Origin: Sulfurovum sp. FS08-3
Lineage (GTDB): Bacteria > Campylobacterota > Campylobacteria > Campylobacterales > Sulfurovaceae
Assembly: GCA_000830175.1 (NCBI GenBank)
Contig: JQIS01000058.1
Coordinates: 1-64,000, forward strand
Direction of reading: 5' to 3'
Length of the DNA stretch: 64,000 nucleotides
Under the pieces are notes generated by a model that made no database searches, had not been told where the DNA came from, and saw nothing but the letters and a program-made list of their open reading frames with translations. Each line of letters begins with the position of its first letter. Position 1 is the stretch's first letter. Below, piece after piece: positions 8,601 through 17,353 of this stretch. The translations under genes were made by a program, and so were the position numbers.

Positions 8601-9661
8601 TCGAGCCAAAGTTCTCGTTTGAGTTGAAGTTGATTGGGTTGAAGTTGTGCAGCACTTTTGTAGAGTTCAACAAGACGCATCGTTTTGCCCTTTTCAATCC
8701 AATAGGCGGGAATACCTTGCCACTCTTTGGGGAGAGTTGTTTGCCCTGTATCAATGGCACTCACTCCCTCAATCTCAACACTACGATAGGCGACATCGGC
8801 TTGAAACGCCCATATCTCTTCATTGGCATAAGCAAAGCTATAGGGGGGAGTTTGCAACCTCTCTATCGGAGCAGGGGCGTAGGAGTCGATAGTGGCTACC
8901 CACTCTCCTGCCTTGACATCAATGAGCAGCTTTTTATCCTCTGTAATCGTGGCATTGAGCGGTGTGGTGAGTGCTGTTGGCAAAAATCCCTCCAAAACGA
9001 TACCATCAAGTACCATACTACGCATCTTGCCCGAAACTCTAAAGTGCAGATGGGTTTGCATTTTGATGGGGTGTCCATCGATGATTTTACGATGGAGCGA
9101 TACCGATAGGCTTCCCTCTTGCGTCGTGTTCTCTTCTACTTCATCAAACCAAAGCCTTCCTTGTGCATCAATTTTGGGATTTTTGATAGCTACTCCCTCT
9201 TTGTAGAGCGTGACCAAAGCGACTTGTAAAGGCAACTCTACATACTTAGCCTCGCTATTTAAGGCAATGCTACCCACGATACGATGCTCACCTTTCCCCA
9301 ATAGTATCGAGGGTTTTCCATCGGTTTCCAATACAATAGCCTTTTGCCCATCAACGCTCACATTGCGACTCCACTCTCCCAAAAGATGAGGAAGCGTGAC
9401 GGGCGTATCCTCCTCAAAGAGTGCGACACTCATATTAAAATCCAATGCCTTAGCCCCCACGGAAATCTCTATGCGACTCAACCAAAGGCACTGAGGTGTA
9501 CCCTCTTGATAATCAATAGGACACTCCCTTTGTTTAAACTCATCAAGTACCCACCCTTGCCACTCTTGAAGTGTAGGAGGAATATCTTTTGGGTTGGTAG
9601 CATCAAGCGTGTGGGTCAATAGCACAAGATAGAGAAGAGAAACCAAGAGAGACTTTAGCAT
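5654..9661 (-). CDS. Very large exported multi-domain membrane protein of unknown function
   Basis: The protein has about 1335 residues. The start at 9661 is preferred because AAGGA lies seven bases upstream, whereas the ATG at 9667 directly abuts it. A signal peptide (about 20 residues) is followed by a periplasmic beta-rich region of about 450 residues. Next comes a cluster of four to five transmembrane helices (MDIFLVLLLSIGLYQLYGWR onward), a second extracytoplasmic region, another single helix, and a second beta-rich domain. Three to four C-terminal helices complete it. Both beta-rich regions contain similar phrases about exported repeats (LKGTLEDKNQITLSSPLAL versus IVGSIALNSEAKYVELPLQV), suggesting an internal duplication. 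I do not recognise the family. It appears to be monocistronic. Confidence 0.75.
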   Translation of the reverse strand: MLKSLLVSLLYLVLLTHTLDATNPKDIPPTLQEWQGWVLDEFKQRECPIDYQEGTPQCLWLSRIEISVGAKALDFNMSVALFEEDTPVTLPHLLGEWSRNVSVDGQKAIVLETDGKPSILLGKGEHRIVGSIALNSEAKYVELPLQVALVTLYKEGVAIKNPKIDAQGRLWFDEVEENTTQEGSLSVSLHRKIIDGHPIKMQTHLHFRVSGKMRSMVLDGIVLEGFLPTALTTPLNATITEDKKLLIDVKAGEWVATIDSYAPAPIERLQTPPYSFAYANEEIWAFQADVAYRSVEIEGVSAIDTGQTTLPKEWQGIPAYWIEKGKTMRLVELYKSAAQLQPNQLQLKRELWLDFDGGGYTISDDIDAKISKARRLDATPLLQLASVSINQQPSLITALDESGKRGVELRLEEMKIDSSSRYEGDISTLPANGWDEKFESVSTTLHLPPGWRLLGAFGSDNKTSAWLDQWNLMDIFLVLLLSIGLYQLYGWRWSLLATFFLVLLWQEPNAPTTLWLFVLAIVALLRVLKHGRLRGFVQFAGAIVGAIVVLDVLSFSVYQIRTALYPQLEKGDYLYTTTASFGGVSDTVAQPKKAMRLDKNYESSYDAMIIEESPVAVQNVESKIMQNRIDPNALIQTGIAKPNWQWHTYHFSWQSGVASDAKLQLWLISSNQHKILKILTLIGMLFLMFLFLRDTIRLTLPKLNKGAMLLVVSLIVSTSPMRLNASTIPTPEILLELKERLTQPPACLPHCAAIDEVAVAIVDENLEIEMRISSGELISLPLLGNRSVWLPQSVWLDGTAVNTLQLDTQGGLWIALTKGSHTITLKGTLEDKNQITLSSPLALHNLTLNADPKTWQFNSDRKSYIELNRLGALEKKQEELSHIEPLVEITRTFYFGQQWYVDTHVRLLNTIEQPFRLSYHLLANESILDKEIEQKEGKVVLHLDNKRGYYTWRSTLPITPTLQLKASHNPQLIEQWQMDIAPIWTMNYQGIEPIEHRKQNDTLMPNFKPWGNESLKLSFTKAKAVEGESLTIQSSNITLTQSSRYRDVTLEIVLKSSQAGQYAFMLQGVDTLKSATIDGITHYLKIDNGKVSIPLKATSQTVTLGWREEIGVDNLYRFPVVNLNKSSTNQTTTLYLPHNRWILWSSGPLVGPAVLLWGVLLAVVLFALVLGRIEGTPLKSRDWLLLGFGVSTTSVMIMLPVVIWIFLLRYRQIRGDDLVGWRRNLTQVAIVVLTFMALGTIVGAVSIGLLGNPDMMITGNNSYTTMLNWYSDRIDTILPQPTVITLSIWYYRILMLVWSIWIAFSLIKWLKWAWSLFSQGDMWHKRIKQTPAPQA

Positions 9662-9811
9662 AAACATTCCTTTGATGAAATTACTTAAACTCTATTTTAC
9701 CTAAAATCTCATACAAGAAGAGTATAACAAAGCAAAGCAATTGATGTTTTTAGAGGTTTCCTTAATAAACTTTTGCTATAGTATCAAAAGTTTAAAATCA
9801 AGGGAGTAGCA

Positions 9812-10831
9812 ATGGAGTATCGATACATTGGACGCACAGGACTACGAGTAACCCCTATTTGTATGGGGACGATGAGTTTTGGAAGTTGGAGCGATGAAAA
9901 AGAGTCGTTTAAGATTATGGACAAAGCCCTTGATAGGGGTATTAATTTCTTCGATACCGCTGAACTCTATCCCGTCCCGCCCAAAGCTACCTATGCAGGG
10001 GAGACCGAAAACATTATAGGCAAATGGCTCAAAGGCAAAAAACGTGAAGATATAATCATCGCTTCCAAAGTAGCAGGAGCTGCCAACGGGTGGTTTGTCC
10101 CGCCCATTCGCAACGGTATGACGGCTATTGATAAGTTTCATATCAAACAAGCCATTGAGGGGAGTCTCAAACGTCTAGGTACCGATTATATCGACCTCTA
10201 TCAGATGCATTGGCCAGACTCCGTCGTACCCATTGAGGCTTCGCTTATTGCCTTTGATGAGCTAGTAAGAGAGGGAAAAGTACGCTATATTGGTACGTCA
10301 AACGACACCGCTTATGGACTCACCAAAGCCAATGAGACCTCCAAACGATTGGGTATCGCCCGTTTTGAATCGATCCAAAACAACTTTTCACTCAACAATC
10401 CTCGATGTTTGGATGAACTCTCAACCGTATGCCAAAAAGAACACATTTCGCTCCTCCCCTACTCTCCCATTGGTGGCGGTGTCCTAAGTGGCAAATACAA
10501 CGCTCCTTTTACTCCCGACAACGCACGTTTTAGCGACTACATCAAAAGTTCTAATCCTCGTATCCAATCCCAAGCTACCCGTTTTGTCAATCCCAAAACA
10601 CTTGCTGCAACGGCAAAATATTTGGAACTCTCCTTTGAACTAGAGATTTCACCCGTCACACTCGCCGTAGCCTACTCCATGCACTTTGATTTTGTCGCTT
10701 CGACGATTATTGGGGCTAGAGATGCCCATCAACTCGATGAGTCGTTTGCGGCTTTTGATGTGAAATTAAGCACTCAAACCATGGCAAAAATTCAAGCCAT
10801 TCAAAATGAGATTATGTATCCTATGGGATAG
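9812..10831 (+). CDS. Aldo/keto reductase
   Basis: This 339-residue NAD(P)H-dependent oxidoreductase has a TIM-barrel fold. The N-terminal RYIGRTGLRVTPICMGTMSF and the catalytic-region motif FFDTAELYP (Asp, Tyr) are typical of the AKR superfamily. The QMHWPD strand and the C-terminal STIIGARDAHQLDE cofactor-binding segment are also typical. The family reduces aldehydes and ketones in the cytoplasm; the substrate cannot be inferred. It is preceded by GGGAG and starts with ATG. It seems to be a single-gene unit between the giant membrane-protein gene and the SulP gene. Confidence 0.9.
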   Translation: MEYRYIGRTGLRVTPICMGTMSFGSWSDEKESFKIMDKALDRGINFFDTAELYPVPPKATYAGETENIIGKWLKGKKREDIIIASKVAGAANGWFVPPIRNGMTAIDKFHIKQAIEGSLKRLGTDYIDLYQMHWPDSVVPIEASLIAFDELVREGKVRYIGTSNDTAYGLTKANETSKRLGIARFESIQNNFSLNNPRCLDELSTVCQKEHISLLPYSPIGGGVLSGKYNAPFTPDNARFSDYIKSSNPRIQSQATRFVNPKTLAATAKYLELSFELEISPVTLAVAYSMHFDFVASTIIGARDAHQLDESFAAFDVKLSTQTMAKIQAIQNEIMYPMG

Positions 10832-10928
10832 TAATCTCAAACTTTTAATATCCATTCACCTTAGAGCCTCTCTTTAAGTGCTATCGTTATAAAATACCGA
10901 TAATTTTAAACTACTCAAAGCCGTATCC

Positions 10929-12602
10929 ATGAAAAAAATGCTTCTTCATTTACTTGAACCCAAACTTATTACTTTTTTGAAAAAAAATAGTTACCACAAA
11001 TCACATTTTATGCAAGATAGCTTATCGGGTCTATCGGTGGCTATTGTTGCACTTCCTTTGGCTATGGCGATTGCTATAGCCTCCAATTTGCCACCCGATA
11101 AAGGACTCTTTACTGCCATAATAGCAGGATTTTTAATCTCCGCTTTGGGCGGTAGCAGGTTTCAAATTGGCGGACCTACTGCTGCATTTATTGTCACGGT
11201 TGTGTTTGTCGTCTCAAAACATGGCTACGATGGCTTAGTGTTGGCAACGATTATGGCTGGATTTCTACTGATTATCGCCTCGTTTTTAAGAGCAGGAGAG
11301 CTTATCAAATTTATCCCTTACCCTGTCATTACGGGATTTACTTCGGGGATTGCACTTTTGATTCTCTTTTCACAACTAAGAGATTTCTTTGGGCTTGAAA
11401 TTGAGACCATGCCACCAGATTTTATTGATAAACTCATATTGTATATTCAAAATTTACACAGCTTAAATATCTTTAGCGTTGCGGTTGCTTCTGTGTCGAT
11501 TTGGATTATATTCTATACAAAAAAACACCACCCAAAGATACCTGGACCCATTGTTGTCGTTCTCTTGACTGGGCTTGTTGTTTGGCTTTTTGATATTCCC
11601 GTTGATACCATCGAGAGTCGTTTTGGCTCTATTGCATCGATGCTTCCAACGCCTAGTTTTCCTATAGTAACCTTTGAAAAAATACGACTTTTATTCCCCG
11701 ATGCCGTCACGATAGCTATTTTGGCGGGTATAGAGTCGCTTCTTTCTGCCGTAGTTGCCGATGGAATGACCGATACAAAACACAAATCAAACACAGAGCT
11801 TCTCGCTCAAGGTGTAGCCAATATTGGCTCATCAATCTTTGGCGGACTCCCAGCCACAGGAGCGATAGCACGAACAGCAACCAATATCAAAGCAGGTGCA
11901 ATTTCGCCCGTATCAGGAATCATGCATGCTATTTGGTTGCTTCTCTTTATGGTACTTTTGGCTCCTTTGATTGTCAAAATTCCCCTAGCAGCATTGAGTG
12001 CTATTTTGATTGTTGTGGCTTGGAATATGTCTGAAATACAACACATTCGATTGATTCTAGGAGCCCCCAAAAATGATATTTTTATTCTTATTGTTACCTT
12101 TATGCTTACGGTTTTGGTCGATTTAAACTTTGCAATACAAGCGGGTATTTCGCTCTCGGCACTTCTTTTTATTCACACCATGATGCAATCAACCAAAATC
12201 CATTCGATTGATGATGAAGAGGAGACAGATGACCCCGATGCCATTACGAGGAAAATCGTCCCCCATCATGCAGAAGTATATGAGATTAAAGGACCGCTCT
12301 TTTTTGGTATCACTGAAAAACTAATCGATGTATTGACAAACCTTGAAACCCCGCCCAAAGCATTTATTTTGAGATTGCGGTATGTTCCCATGATCGATGC
12401 AGCAGGTCTCCATACGCTTGAGATTATTCATAAAAAACTTCACGATAACGGAGGAGTATTAATCCTATCGGGTGTCAATAAGAGCGTATCTACCTACATA
12501 CAAAAATCAAGGCTTAATACCGTAATTGGGGAAGAAAATATACTTGAACATATCGACAAAGCCCTTGCAAGAGCCAATGCAATCGTACATACTGGCTCTT
12601 AA
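10929..12602 (+). CDS. SulP-family anion transporter with C-terminal STAS domain
   Basis: This 557-residue inner-membrane protein has a 12- to 14-segment SulP transport domain. The signature starts DSLSGLSVAIVALPLAMAIA near residue 34, followed by GGSRFQIGGPTAAF. A cytoplasmic STAS domain occupies roughly residues 440-550 (PMIDAAGLHTLEIIHKKL). SulP proteins move sulfate, bicarbonate or related anions, often with Na+ or H+. In an autotrophic campylobacterote either sulfate or bicarbonate is plausible. No carbonic anhydrase gene is adjacent to favour one. Confidence 0.9.
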   Translation: MKKMLLHLLEPKLITFLKKNSYHKSHFMQDSLSGLSVAIVALPLAMAIAIASNLPPDKGLFTAIIAGFLISALGGSRFQIGGPTAAFIVTVVFVVSKHGYDGLVLATIMAGFLLIIASFLRAGELIKFIPYPVITGFTSGIALLILFSQLRDFFGLEIETMPPDFIDKLILYIQNLHSLNIFSVAVASVSIWIIFYTKKHHPKIPGPIVVVLLTGLVVWLFDIPVDTIESRFGSIASMLPTPSFPIVTFEKIRLLFPDAVTIAILAGIESLLSAVVADGMTDTKHKSNTELLAQGVANIGSSIFGGLPATGAIARTATNIKAGAISPVSGIMHAIWLLLFMVLLAPLIVKIPLAALSAILIVVAWNMSEIQHIRLILGAPKNDIFILIVTFMLTVLVDLNFAIQAGISLSALLFIHTMMQSTKIHSIDDEEETDDPDAITRKIVPHHAEVYEIKGPLFFGITEKLIDVLTNLETPPKAFILRLRYVPMIDAAGLHTLEIIHKKLHDNGGVLILSGVNKSVSTYIQKSRLNTVIGEENILEHIDKALARANAIVHTGS

Positions 12603-13020
12603 GGATTTTTGCTTTAGATGATAAAGATGGTAGGTTCGGCTAAAGCCATCCCTATCTACACAAATCAGCCAAACCCTTGTGCTGTTAAAAAATAGTGGAT
12701 AAGATTTGAGAAAAGTGAGATAAGGGACATGGAAGAGCGATTAAAAAACGACATAAGATATTGGTCAAAAGCCATATGAATCATCAACAAAATAGTACGA
12801 ATGGATTGAATTTGTTGTTAAAAAATGTTCAAGGCTTTTCACAAACCCAAGGGGCATGGAGATTTTATAATAATGACAATCCACTATTTTTTAACAGCAC
12901 AAGGGTTTGGCTGATTTGTGTAGATAGGGATGGCTTTAGCCGAACCTACAGTTAAAAAAGTAGAAATAAATCTTAGATTACTTGCGTTCGCAATGACGTA
13001 TTGCAGTGCAGCTGATTGGT
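12603..13020. other. Gene-free interval containing the inverted-repeat element
   Basis: The interval between the SulP gene and ppx is filled mainly by the 320-bp element at 12630-12949. After it comes a short repeated segment (12962-13000, agaaataaatcttagattac...ttcgcaatgacgta) with a close relative at 22569-22613. No host gene is visible. Confidence 0.6.
12630..12949. mobile_element. 320-bp MITE-like element with 71-bp perfect inverted repeats and a transposase relic
   Basis: The segments 12630-12700 and 12879-12949 are exact reverse complements over 71 bases. They enclose 178 bases. Inside, a frame starting at 12730 reads MEERLKNDIRYWSKAI before a stop. A second frame then continues LNLLLKNVQGFSQTQGAWRF (Tyr-Asn-Asn follow), which resembles the N-terminal DNA-binding region of Tn5/IS4-type transposases. 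This suggests an insertion sequence reduced to its ends plus the 5' part of its transposase. No clear target-site duplication was found. The perfect identity of the arms indicates recent formation or ongoing gene conversion. Confidence 0.7.
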
Positions 13021-13929
13021 TCAACTCTTTTGTCGGCAATGGTGCATTGCTAATCCCTCCACCAAGCCAAAATCTATCACAACCGACTCCTTGATACCTA
13101 CAATATTAAAAAGCTCTTTGTAGATGGCTACACCCGTATTGATAACTTCAAGTCTGCCTATCCCTACCGCCTCGATACGCTCCTTATCGCTCATTGCCAT
13201 GAGTTTGTCACGGTGAAAATCAAGGTCGCACATTTGCAACAGCGTCCCCTCGACAACCGCTCCATCGTAGGAGGCATAGGTAAGATTATGTTTGAGTGAA
13301 GCGATAGTGGTGGGAGTACCTGCGGTGGCAACAAACTTATCAACCTTGCCGTGTTGGGCGTAGGTTTCATCGCAAAAGGTTTGCATATCGTGCATGAGTT
13401 GAGGCAACTTTTGCTCAATCAATGAGATATTGGCATCGTACTTTTGTGAAAGGGTTACAATCCCAATAGGAAAACTTTGGCTGCGTACTTTATTGCGGTA
13501 GTTAAAGATTAGCTCCGTTGAACCCCCGCCAATATCGACAAGCACAAAGCTATCGTTCTCATTGGGGTATAAAATATCGATACGCTCCTCTACTGCCAAA
13601 AGAGTATATTTGGCTTCATCATCGCCTGAAATAATCTCAAACTCTACATCCGTAGCCTCTTTGATGCGGCTAATTACCTCCATTGAATTGGAGGCTTTTC
13701 GCACCGCTTCGGTGGTGACGGCATGGATTTCATCATCAAAATCTATAATGGTTTTGGCGTGTTTTAGAGCATCAATTGTTCGCTCTATTGCTTCATCATT
13801 AATTTTGCCTGTTTGTGCTAATCCATCGGCAATTTTGGTTACAGTGGTAAAAAAATGTTCATTATTTTGCGTTTCACAGTTGAATTTTGCGACACGCAGG
13901 GAGTTTGAACCCAAATCAATACAAACCAT
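13021..13929 (-). CDS. Ppx/GppA family exopolyphosphatase / pppGpp phosphohydrolase
   Basis: This 302-residue cytoplasmic enzyme of the ASKHA fold has an N-terminal phosphate-binding loop (MVCIDLGSNSLRVAKF) and the second nucleotide-loop DIGGGSTELIF near residue 145. It is about 300 residues long, as in the short Ppx/GppA forms of Campylobacterota. The family removes terminal phosphate from polyphosphate or converts pppGpp to ppGpp; which activity dominates cannot be read from sequence. Its start overlaps the ilvA stop by one base, so the two are probably translationally coupled. Confidence 0.87.
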   Translation of the reverse strand: MVCIDLGSNSLRVAKFNCETQNNEHFFTTVTKIADGLAQTGKINDEAIERTIDALKHAKTIIDFDDEIHAVTTEAVRKASNSMEVISRIKEATDVEFEIISGDDEAKYTLLAVEERIDILYPNENDSFVLVDIGGGSTELIFNYRNKVRSQSFPIGIVTLSQKYDANISLIEQKLPQLMHDMQTFCDETYAQHGKVDKFVATAGTPTTIASLKHNLTYASYDGAVVEGTLLQMCDLDFHRDKLMAMSDKERIEAVGIGRLEVINTGVAIYKELFNIVGIKESVVIDFGLVEGLAMHHCRQKS

Positions 13930-15140
13930 TAATGCTCCTCAATAAAGCTAAATTTGTGTTGGCGTAAAATCGCACGAATTTCATCTTGATGCTCCACGCC
14001 TTTGGTCTCCAACGCTACCGATACATTGGCATCTCCAAATTTCAAATCGGTTGAAGTTCTATCGTAGCCGATTTGGACAATGTTGGCACTCACCTCTTTG
14101 AGCAATTGGGTAAAGTGCATGAGTGAACCAGGCTTATCGACGAGGGTTACTTGGAGCTTGAGTTTGCGGCTTGATTTAACCAGTCCCTTTTCGATGATAA
14201 GCGAGAGCATCGTGACATCAATATTGCCACCGCTCAATACAATGGCAACACGGCTTTTGGAGGGCATTTTGATTTTGTTGTGCAGCAGCGCAGCGACTCC
14301 CACCGCACCCGCACCCTCTACGAGTAGCTTCTGTTTTTCAAGCAAAAAGAGTATCGCATAGGCAATCTCCTCTTCTTCGACAAGCTCCAATTCATCGACA
14401 TGGTGCAAAATATGCTCCAAAGTAATAGGCGAAGTATCCCGTACCGCAATACCATCGGCGATAGTACGCACACTAAGCGAATCAATAGGCGTTTTTTGCA
14501 CAAAGGAGTTTTGCATCGCAGGCGCTCCCGCAGAGGCAACGCCAATCACTTTAATAGTAGGATTGATAGCTTTTATCACCGTCGCAATACCCGAAATAAG
14601 CCCACCTCCCCCGACGGGTACTACAATGGCATCAAGATGCGGAAGGGCTTCCAAAATCTCCAAAGCTATCGTGCCTTGACCCGCCATGACGTTTGTATCT
14701 TCAAAAGGATGGACAAAATCAAAACCGTTTGCAGCAGCATACTCTAACGCATAGCCATACGCCTCATCGTAGTTGCTCCCGTGCAAAATCACATCGCTTC
14801 CCCAGCCTCTAACGCCTTGTATTTTGGTAAGCGGTGTCGTTTCGGGCATCACAATGGTTGCCTTAAGTCCAAAGTGTTTGGCACTGTAAGCCACTCCTTG
14901 GGCATGATTGCCCGCACTTGCAGCCACAATCCCCTCAATCGCTTTGGATTCAACCAAAGCAGCTATGGCATTAAATGCCCCTCGGAGTTTAAACGCTCCT
15001 GTAAATTGGAGATTCTCTTTTTTTAAAAAGACCTCAAAGCCACTCTTTTGACTAAGAATGGGTGCAAAAGAGAGCGGTGTATTGTGCACCACCCCCTCAA
15101 TTCGTCTATTGGCTTGTTGGACATCATCTAGTTGTAACAT
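13929..15140 (-). CDS. ilvA: Threonine ammonia-lyase (threonine deaminase) with ACT domain
   Basis: This 403-residue PLP enzyme converts threonine to 2-oxobutyrate and ammonia, the first step towards isoleucine. The PLP-lysine segment KKENLQFTGAFKLRGAFNAI includes the Schiff-base lysine. A glycine-rich phosphate loop (VVPVGGGGLISGIATVIKAI) follows, and a single C-terminal ACT-like regulatory domain covers about residues 330-400. The length fits the one-ACT form. The ATG directly abuts the stop codon of the upstream PIN gene, so transcription from the accessory block could run into ilvA-ppx. Confidence 0.9.
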   Translation of the reverse strand: MLQLDDVQQANRRIEGVVHNTPLSFAPILSQKSGFEVFLKKENLQFTGAFKLRGAFNAIAALVESKAIEGIVAASAGNHAQGVAYSAKHFGLKATIVMPETTPLTKIQGVRGWGSDVILHGSNYDEAYGYALEYAAANGFDFVHPFEDTNVMAGQGTIALEILEALPHLDAIVVPVGGGGLISGIATVIKAINPTIKVIGVASAGAPAMQNSFVQKTPIDSLSVRTIADGIAVRDTSPITLEHILHHVDELELVEEEEIAYAILFLLEKQKLLVEGAGAVGVAALLHNKIKMPSKSRVAIVLSGGNIDVTMLSLIIEKGLVKSSRKLKLQVTLVDKPGSLMHFTQLLKEVSANIVQIGYDRTSTDLKFGDANVSVALETKGVEHQDEIRAILRQHKFSFIEEH

Positions 15141-15572
15141 TTAGTTTTGGGTTTCCTTTTGTAATGTATTTTTATAATCACTATAATTTGTTTCGAGTCG
15201 TTCAAAATCTTTGTCATTGGTTATAAGAGTCAAATGATAGTATTTGGCAGTAATAAAGTGCAAAAAATCAATCGCTTCGCATTTACCTTTTAGCTTTATC
15301 CCTTTGCTATGACAATAGCGAGAAAATACAATGGCTTCATCATAGATTTCTTGTTCGATATTCACTTGCTCAAAGAGTTCCAACTTTGCCTGAGCTTCTC
15401 GAAAGATTTTTTTATCATCAAAATGAATGGTTCTTAATGATTCTATCAAGACCAAACGATTGATAAAAAGTTCACTGCCTTCTTGAATAAGCAAAGCCTT
15501 CAACTGCTCTTTTGCTTCATCTTTATTGTTTAATAAATCTATAATGACATTAGTATCGATAAAATACTTCAC
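15141..15572 (-). CDS. PIN-domain nuclease (VapC-like)
   Basis: This 143-residue protein shows the four acidic positions of PIN ribonucleases. The N-terminal FIDTNVIIDLL carries the first Asp (residue 6), LIESLRT a Glu near 44, AIDFLHFITA an Asp near 101, and TNDKDF an Asp near 119. PIN toxins cleave RNA, often tRNA or rRNA. The GTG start overlaps the stop codon of the upstream AAA-ATPase gene by one base, implying tight coupling. The usual neighbour, a small antitoxin, is not adjacent but lies on the far side of the ATPase. It could be a toxin or the effector of a three-gene system. Confidence 0.85.
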   Translation of the reverse strand: MKYFIDTNVIIDLLNNKDEAKEQLKALLIQEGSELFINRLVLIESLRTIHFDDKKIFREAQAKLELFEQVNIEQEIYDEAIVFSRYCHSKGIKLKGKCEAIDFLHFITAKYYHLTLITNDKDFERLETNYSDYKNTLQKETQN

Positions 15573-17308
15573 TATTGAGCCTTTTCAATCGTATCTATCA
15601 GGCTTAACAGTCCCTCTTTGGCTCTTTTTTGTCTTCTTTTATCATCTTTTGAGGGGTTATGAATCCTCTCTTTATTGACATCAAAACCAAAGATAGTGGA
15701 TTGAATATCATTTAAAAAATTATTGTTCACCTCTTTTTGAGCAGAGATTTTAACCACTCCCTCCTCTTTGTATATCGTGTAATATACAGCCTCCATACTC
15801 GCACCAAGCAAAATCGTAGGGCTATGGGTTGTAACGATAAATTGAATCAGAGGAAAAGTCTCACGAAGCTTTTGCATAAAGCTGTATTGCCATCTAGGAT
15901 GTAGATGCAGTTCAATTTCATCAATTAAGACAATGCCTTGAAATTGTGCTATGTTATCTACTTGTTGGTTTTGCGAAAATCTTGCTATCATATCGCACAC
16001 AATCGTTATTACACCCTTATATCCTGCTGAGAGCTGTTCAAAGCTAACAGGTGAGCCTTTTTCGTTAAAGCTGACTTTATCGGGTGTAATATCAATGGAT
16101 ATATCAGTGTTAAGCAAATGATTTAAAAGCTCTTTCGCTCTAGCTACGCTAATAATATTTGTTTTTTCATCTTTTTCACGGTAGTCCAAGTATTGCAACC
16201 ATTCAATAGGGTTTTTTAAATCATATTCGCTTGTAAAGAGACTTAAGTAGCCCGTGTGATCTTCTTTGAGTTGGCAATAGTTGTTGCGTGATGCACCGTA
16301 GGCTAATATATATTCATAAGCATCTTCTGCATTTTGATTGTATTCGTTCTTTTGCGTATTCCAAACCACTAAACTATACTCTTGTTGACTTTTAACCAAA
16401 TCAAAAACATCACCTTCTTTGACTCCTGCTAAAGCAATCGTAATGGCTTGTAAAAGTAAGGTCTTGCCATCTCCGTTTTCACCCACGACATAAATCTCTT
16501 TTTTATCGTGTAGGTTGCTAAGTTCTATATTTTTGATAGAAAAGAAATTTTGTATGTGAATGCTATCAATTCTAGCTATCTCTTTTTGTTCTATCTTTTG
16601 ACTCTCTTTACCTTTTAAATCATTTTCTAATACATTAAGCAATAAATCAACATCTTCTATTTTTTTTAAGAAGAGGGGTTTGATGTTTGAATTTTTATTT
16701 TGTTCAATAAATTTATCTATATTATTTTCTAATGTAATAAAAATTGATGAATATTCAATTCCTGATTCTTGCAAAATATCAAAATAATTTTTTGAAAATA
16801 TAATATAATTTAATTTACGTTCACTTAAATAATATTCTGCTGATCCTATATAGTCATCTTGAGAGAGTGTAATATATAAATAACTATTTTCAATATCAGA
16901 ATCTAAAATATTTGTATAATTATAATAGCTTCTATAATGCAAACCATTAAAAGTTTCAAAAACTGATACAATTTGTTTGATAAAGTGCAAATGAAACAGT
17001 TTATTATTCTTCAAATTTACTTTAGATATTCTTTCTGTAAATTCACTTTGAGATATTTGATCTTTAAAAAGTTTAATTTTTTCATTATATATAAGTTCAC
17101 GGTAATTATCTGGCTTATCCCAAATCTGTTCATCAAACTCTTTAGTAAGAATTTGATCTTGATAAAAATATTGCAAAAACTCAGGTGAAAAAAAACTTGC
17201 ATTCTCTTTTTTCGCAATATTCAACAATAACTTATACGATTTACACTGCTTAGGATTATCAGGGTCAAATATATATTTCTCTATCTCTTCTTTATCAATG
17301 GTTGCCAT
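15572..17308 (-). CDS. AAA-family (ABC-like, OLD/RecF-type) ATPase paired with a PIN nuclease
   Basis: This 578-residue protein has an unrecognised, AT-rich N-terminal part (about residues 1-245). An ABC/RecF-like ATPase domain follows: Walker A GENGDGKT near 274-282, signature LSAGYKG near 410, Walker B VLIDEIELHLHP near 453-464, and an H-loop TTHSP. A basic tail (DDKRRQKRAKEGL) ends the protein. Such ATPases are the sensor or motor in several anti-phage systems, for example Septu and PARIS, where they partner a nuclease. Here the partner would be the PIN protein, translated through a one-base overlap. Its N-terminal half is far richer in AT than ilvA-ppx, indicating transfer. Confidence 0.85.
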   Translation of the reverse strand: MATIDKEEIEKYIFDPDNPKQCKSYKLLLNIAKKENASFFSPEFLQYFYQDQILTKEFDEQIWDKPDNYRELIYNEKIKLFKDQISQSEFTERISKVNLKNNKLFHLHFIKQIVSVFETFNGLHYRSYYNYTNILDSDIENSYLYITLSQDDYIGSAEYYLSERKLNYIIFSKNYFDILQESGIEYSSIFITLENNIDKFIEQNKNSNIKPLFLKKIEDVDLLLNVLENDLKGKESQKIEQKEIARIDSIHIQNFFSIKNIELSNLHDKKEIYVVGENGDGKTLLLQAITIALAGVKEGDVFDLVKSQQEYSLVVWNTQKNEYNQNAEDAYEYILAYGASRNNYCQLKEDHTGYLSLFTSEYDLKNPIEWLQYLDYREKDEKTNIISVARAKELLNHLLNTDISIDITPDKVSFNEKGSPVSFEQLSAGYKGVITIVCDMIARFSQNQQVDNIAQFQGIVLIDEIELHLHPRWQYSFMQKLRETFPLIQFIVTTHSPTILLGASMEAVYYTIYKEEGVVKISAQKEVNNNFLNDIQSTIFGFDVNKERIHNPSKDDKRRQKRAKEGLLSLIDTIEKAQ

Positions 17309-17353
17309 TTTTTGCCTTATCCAATTTTTATTCGTCGTTTGGCAGTGCCAAAC

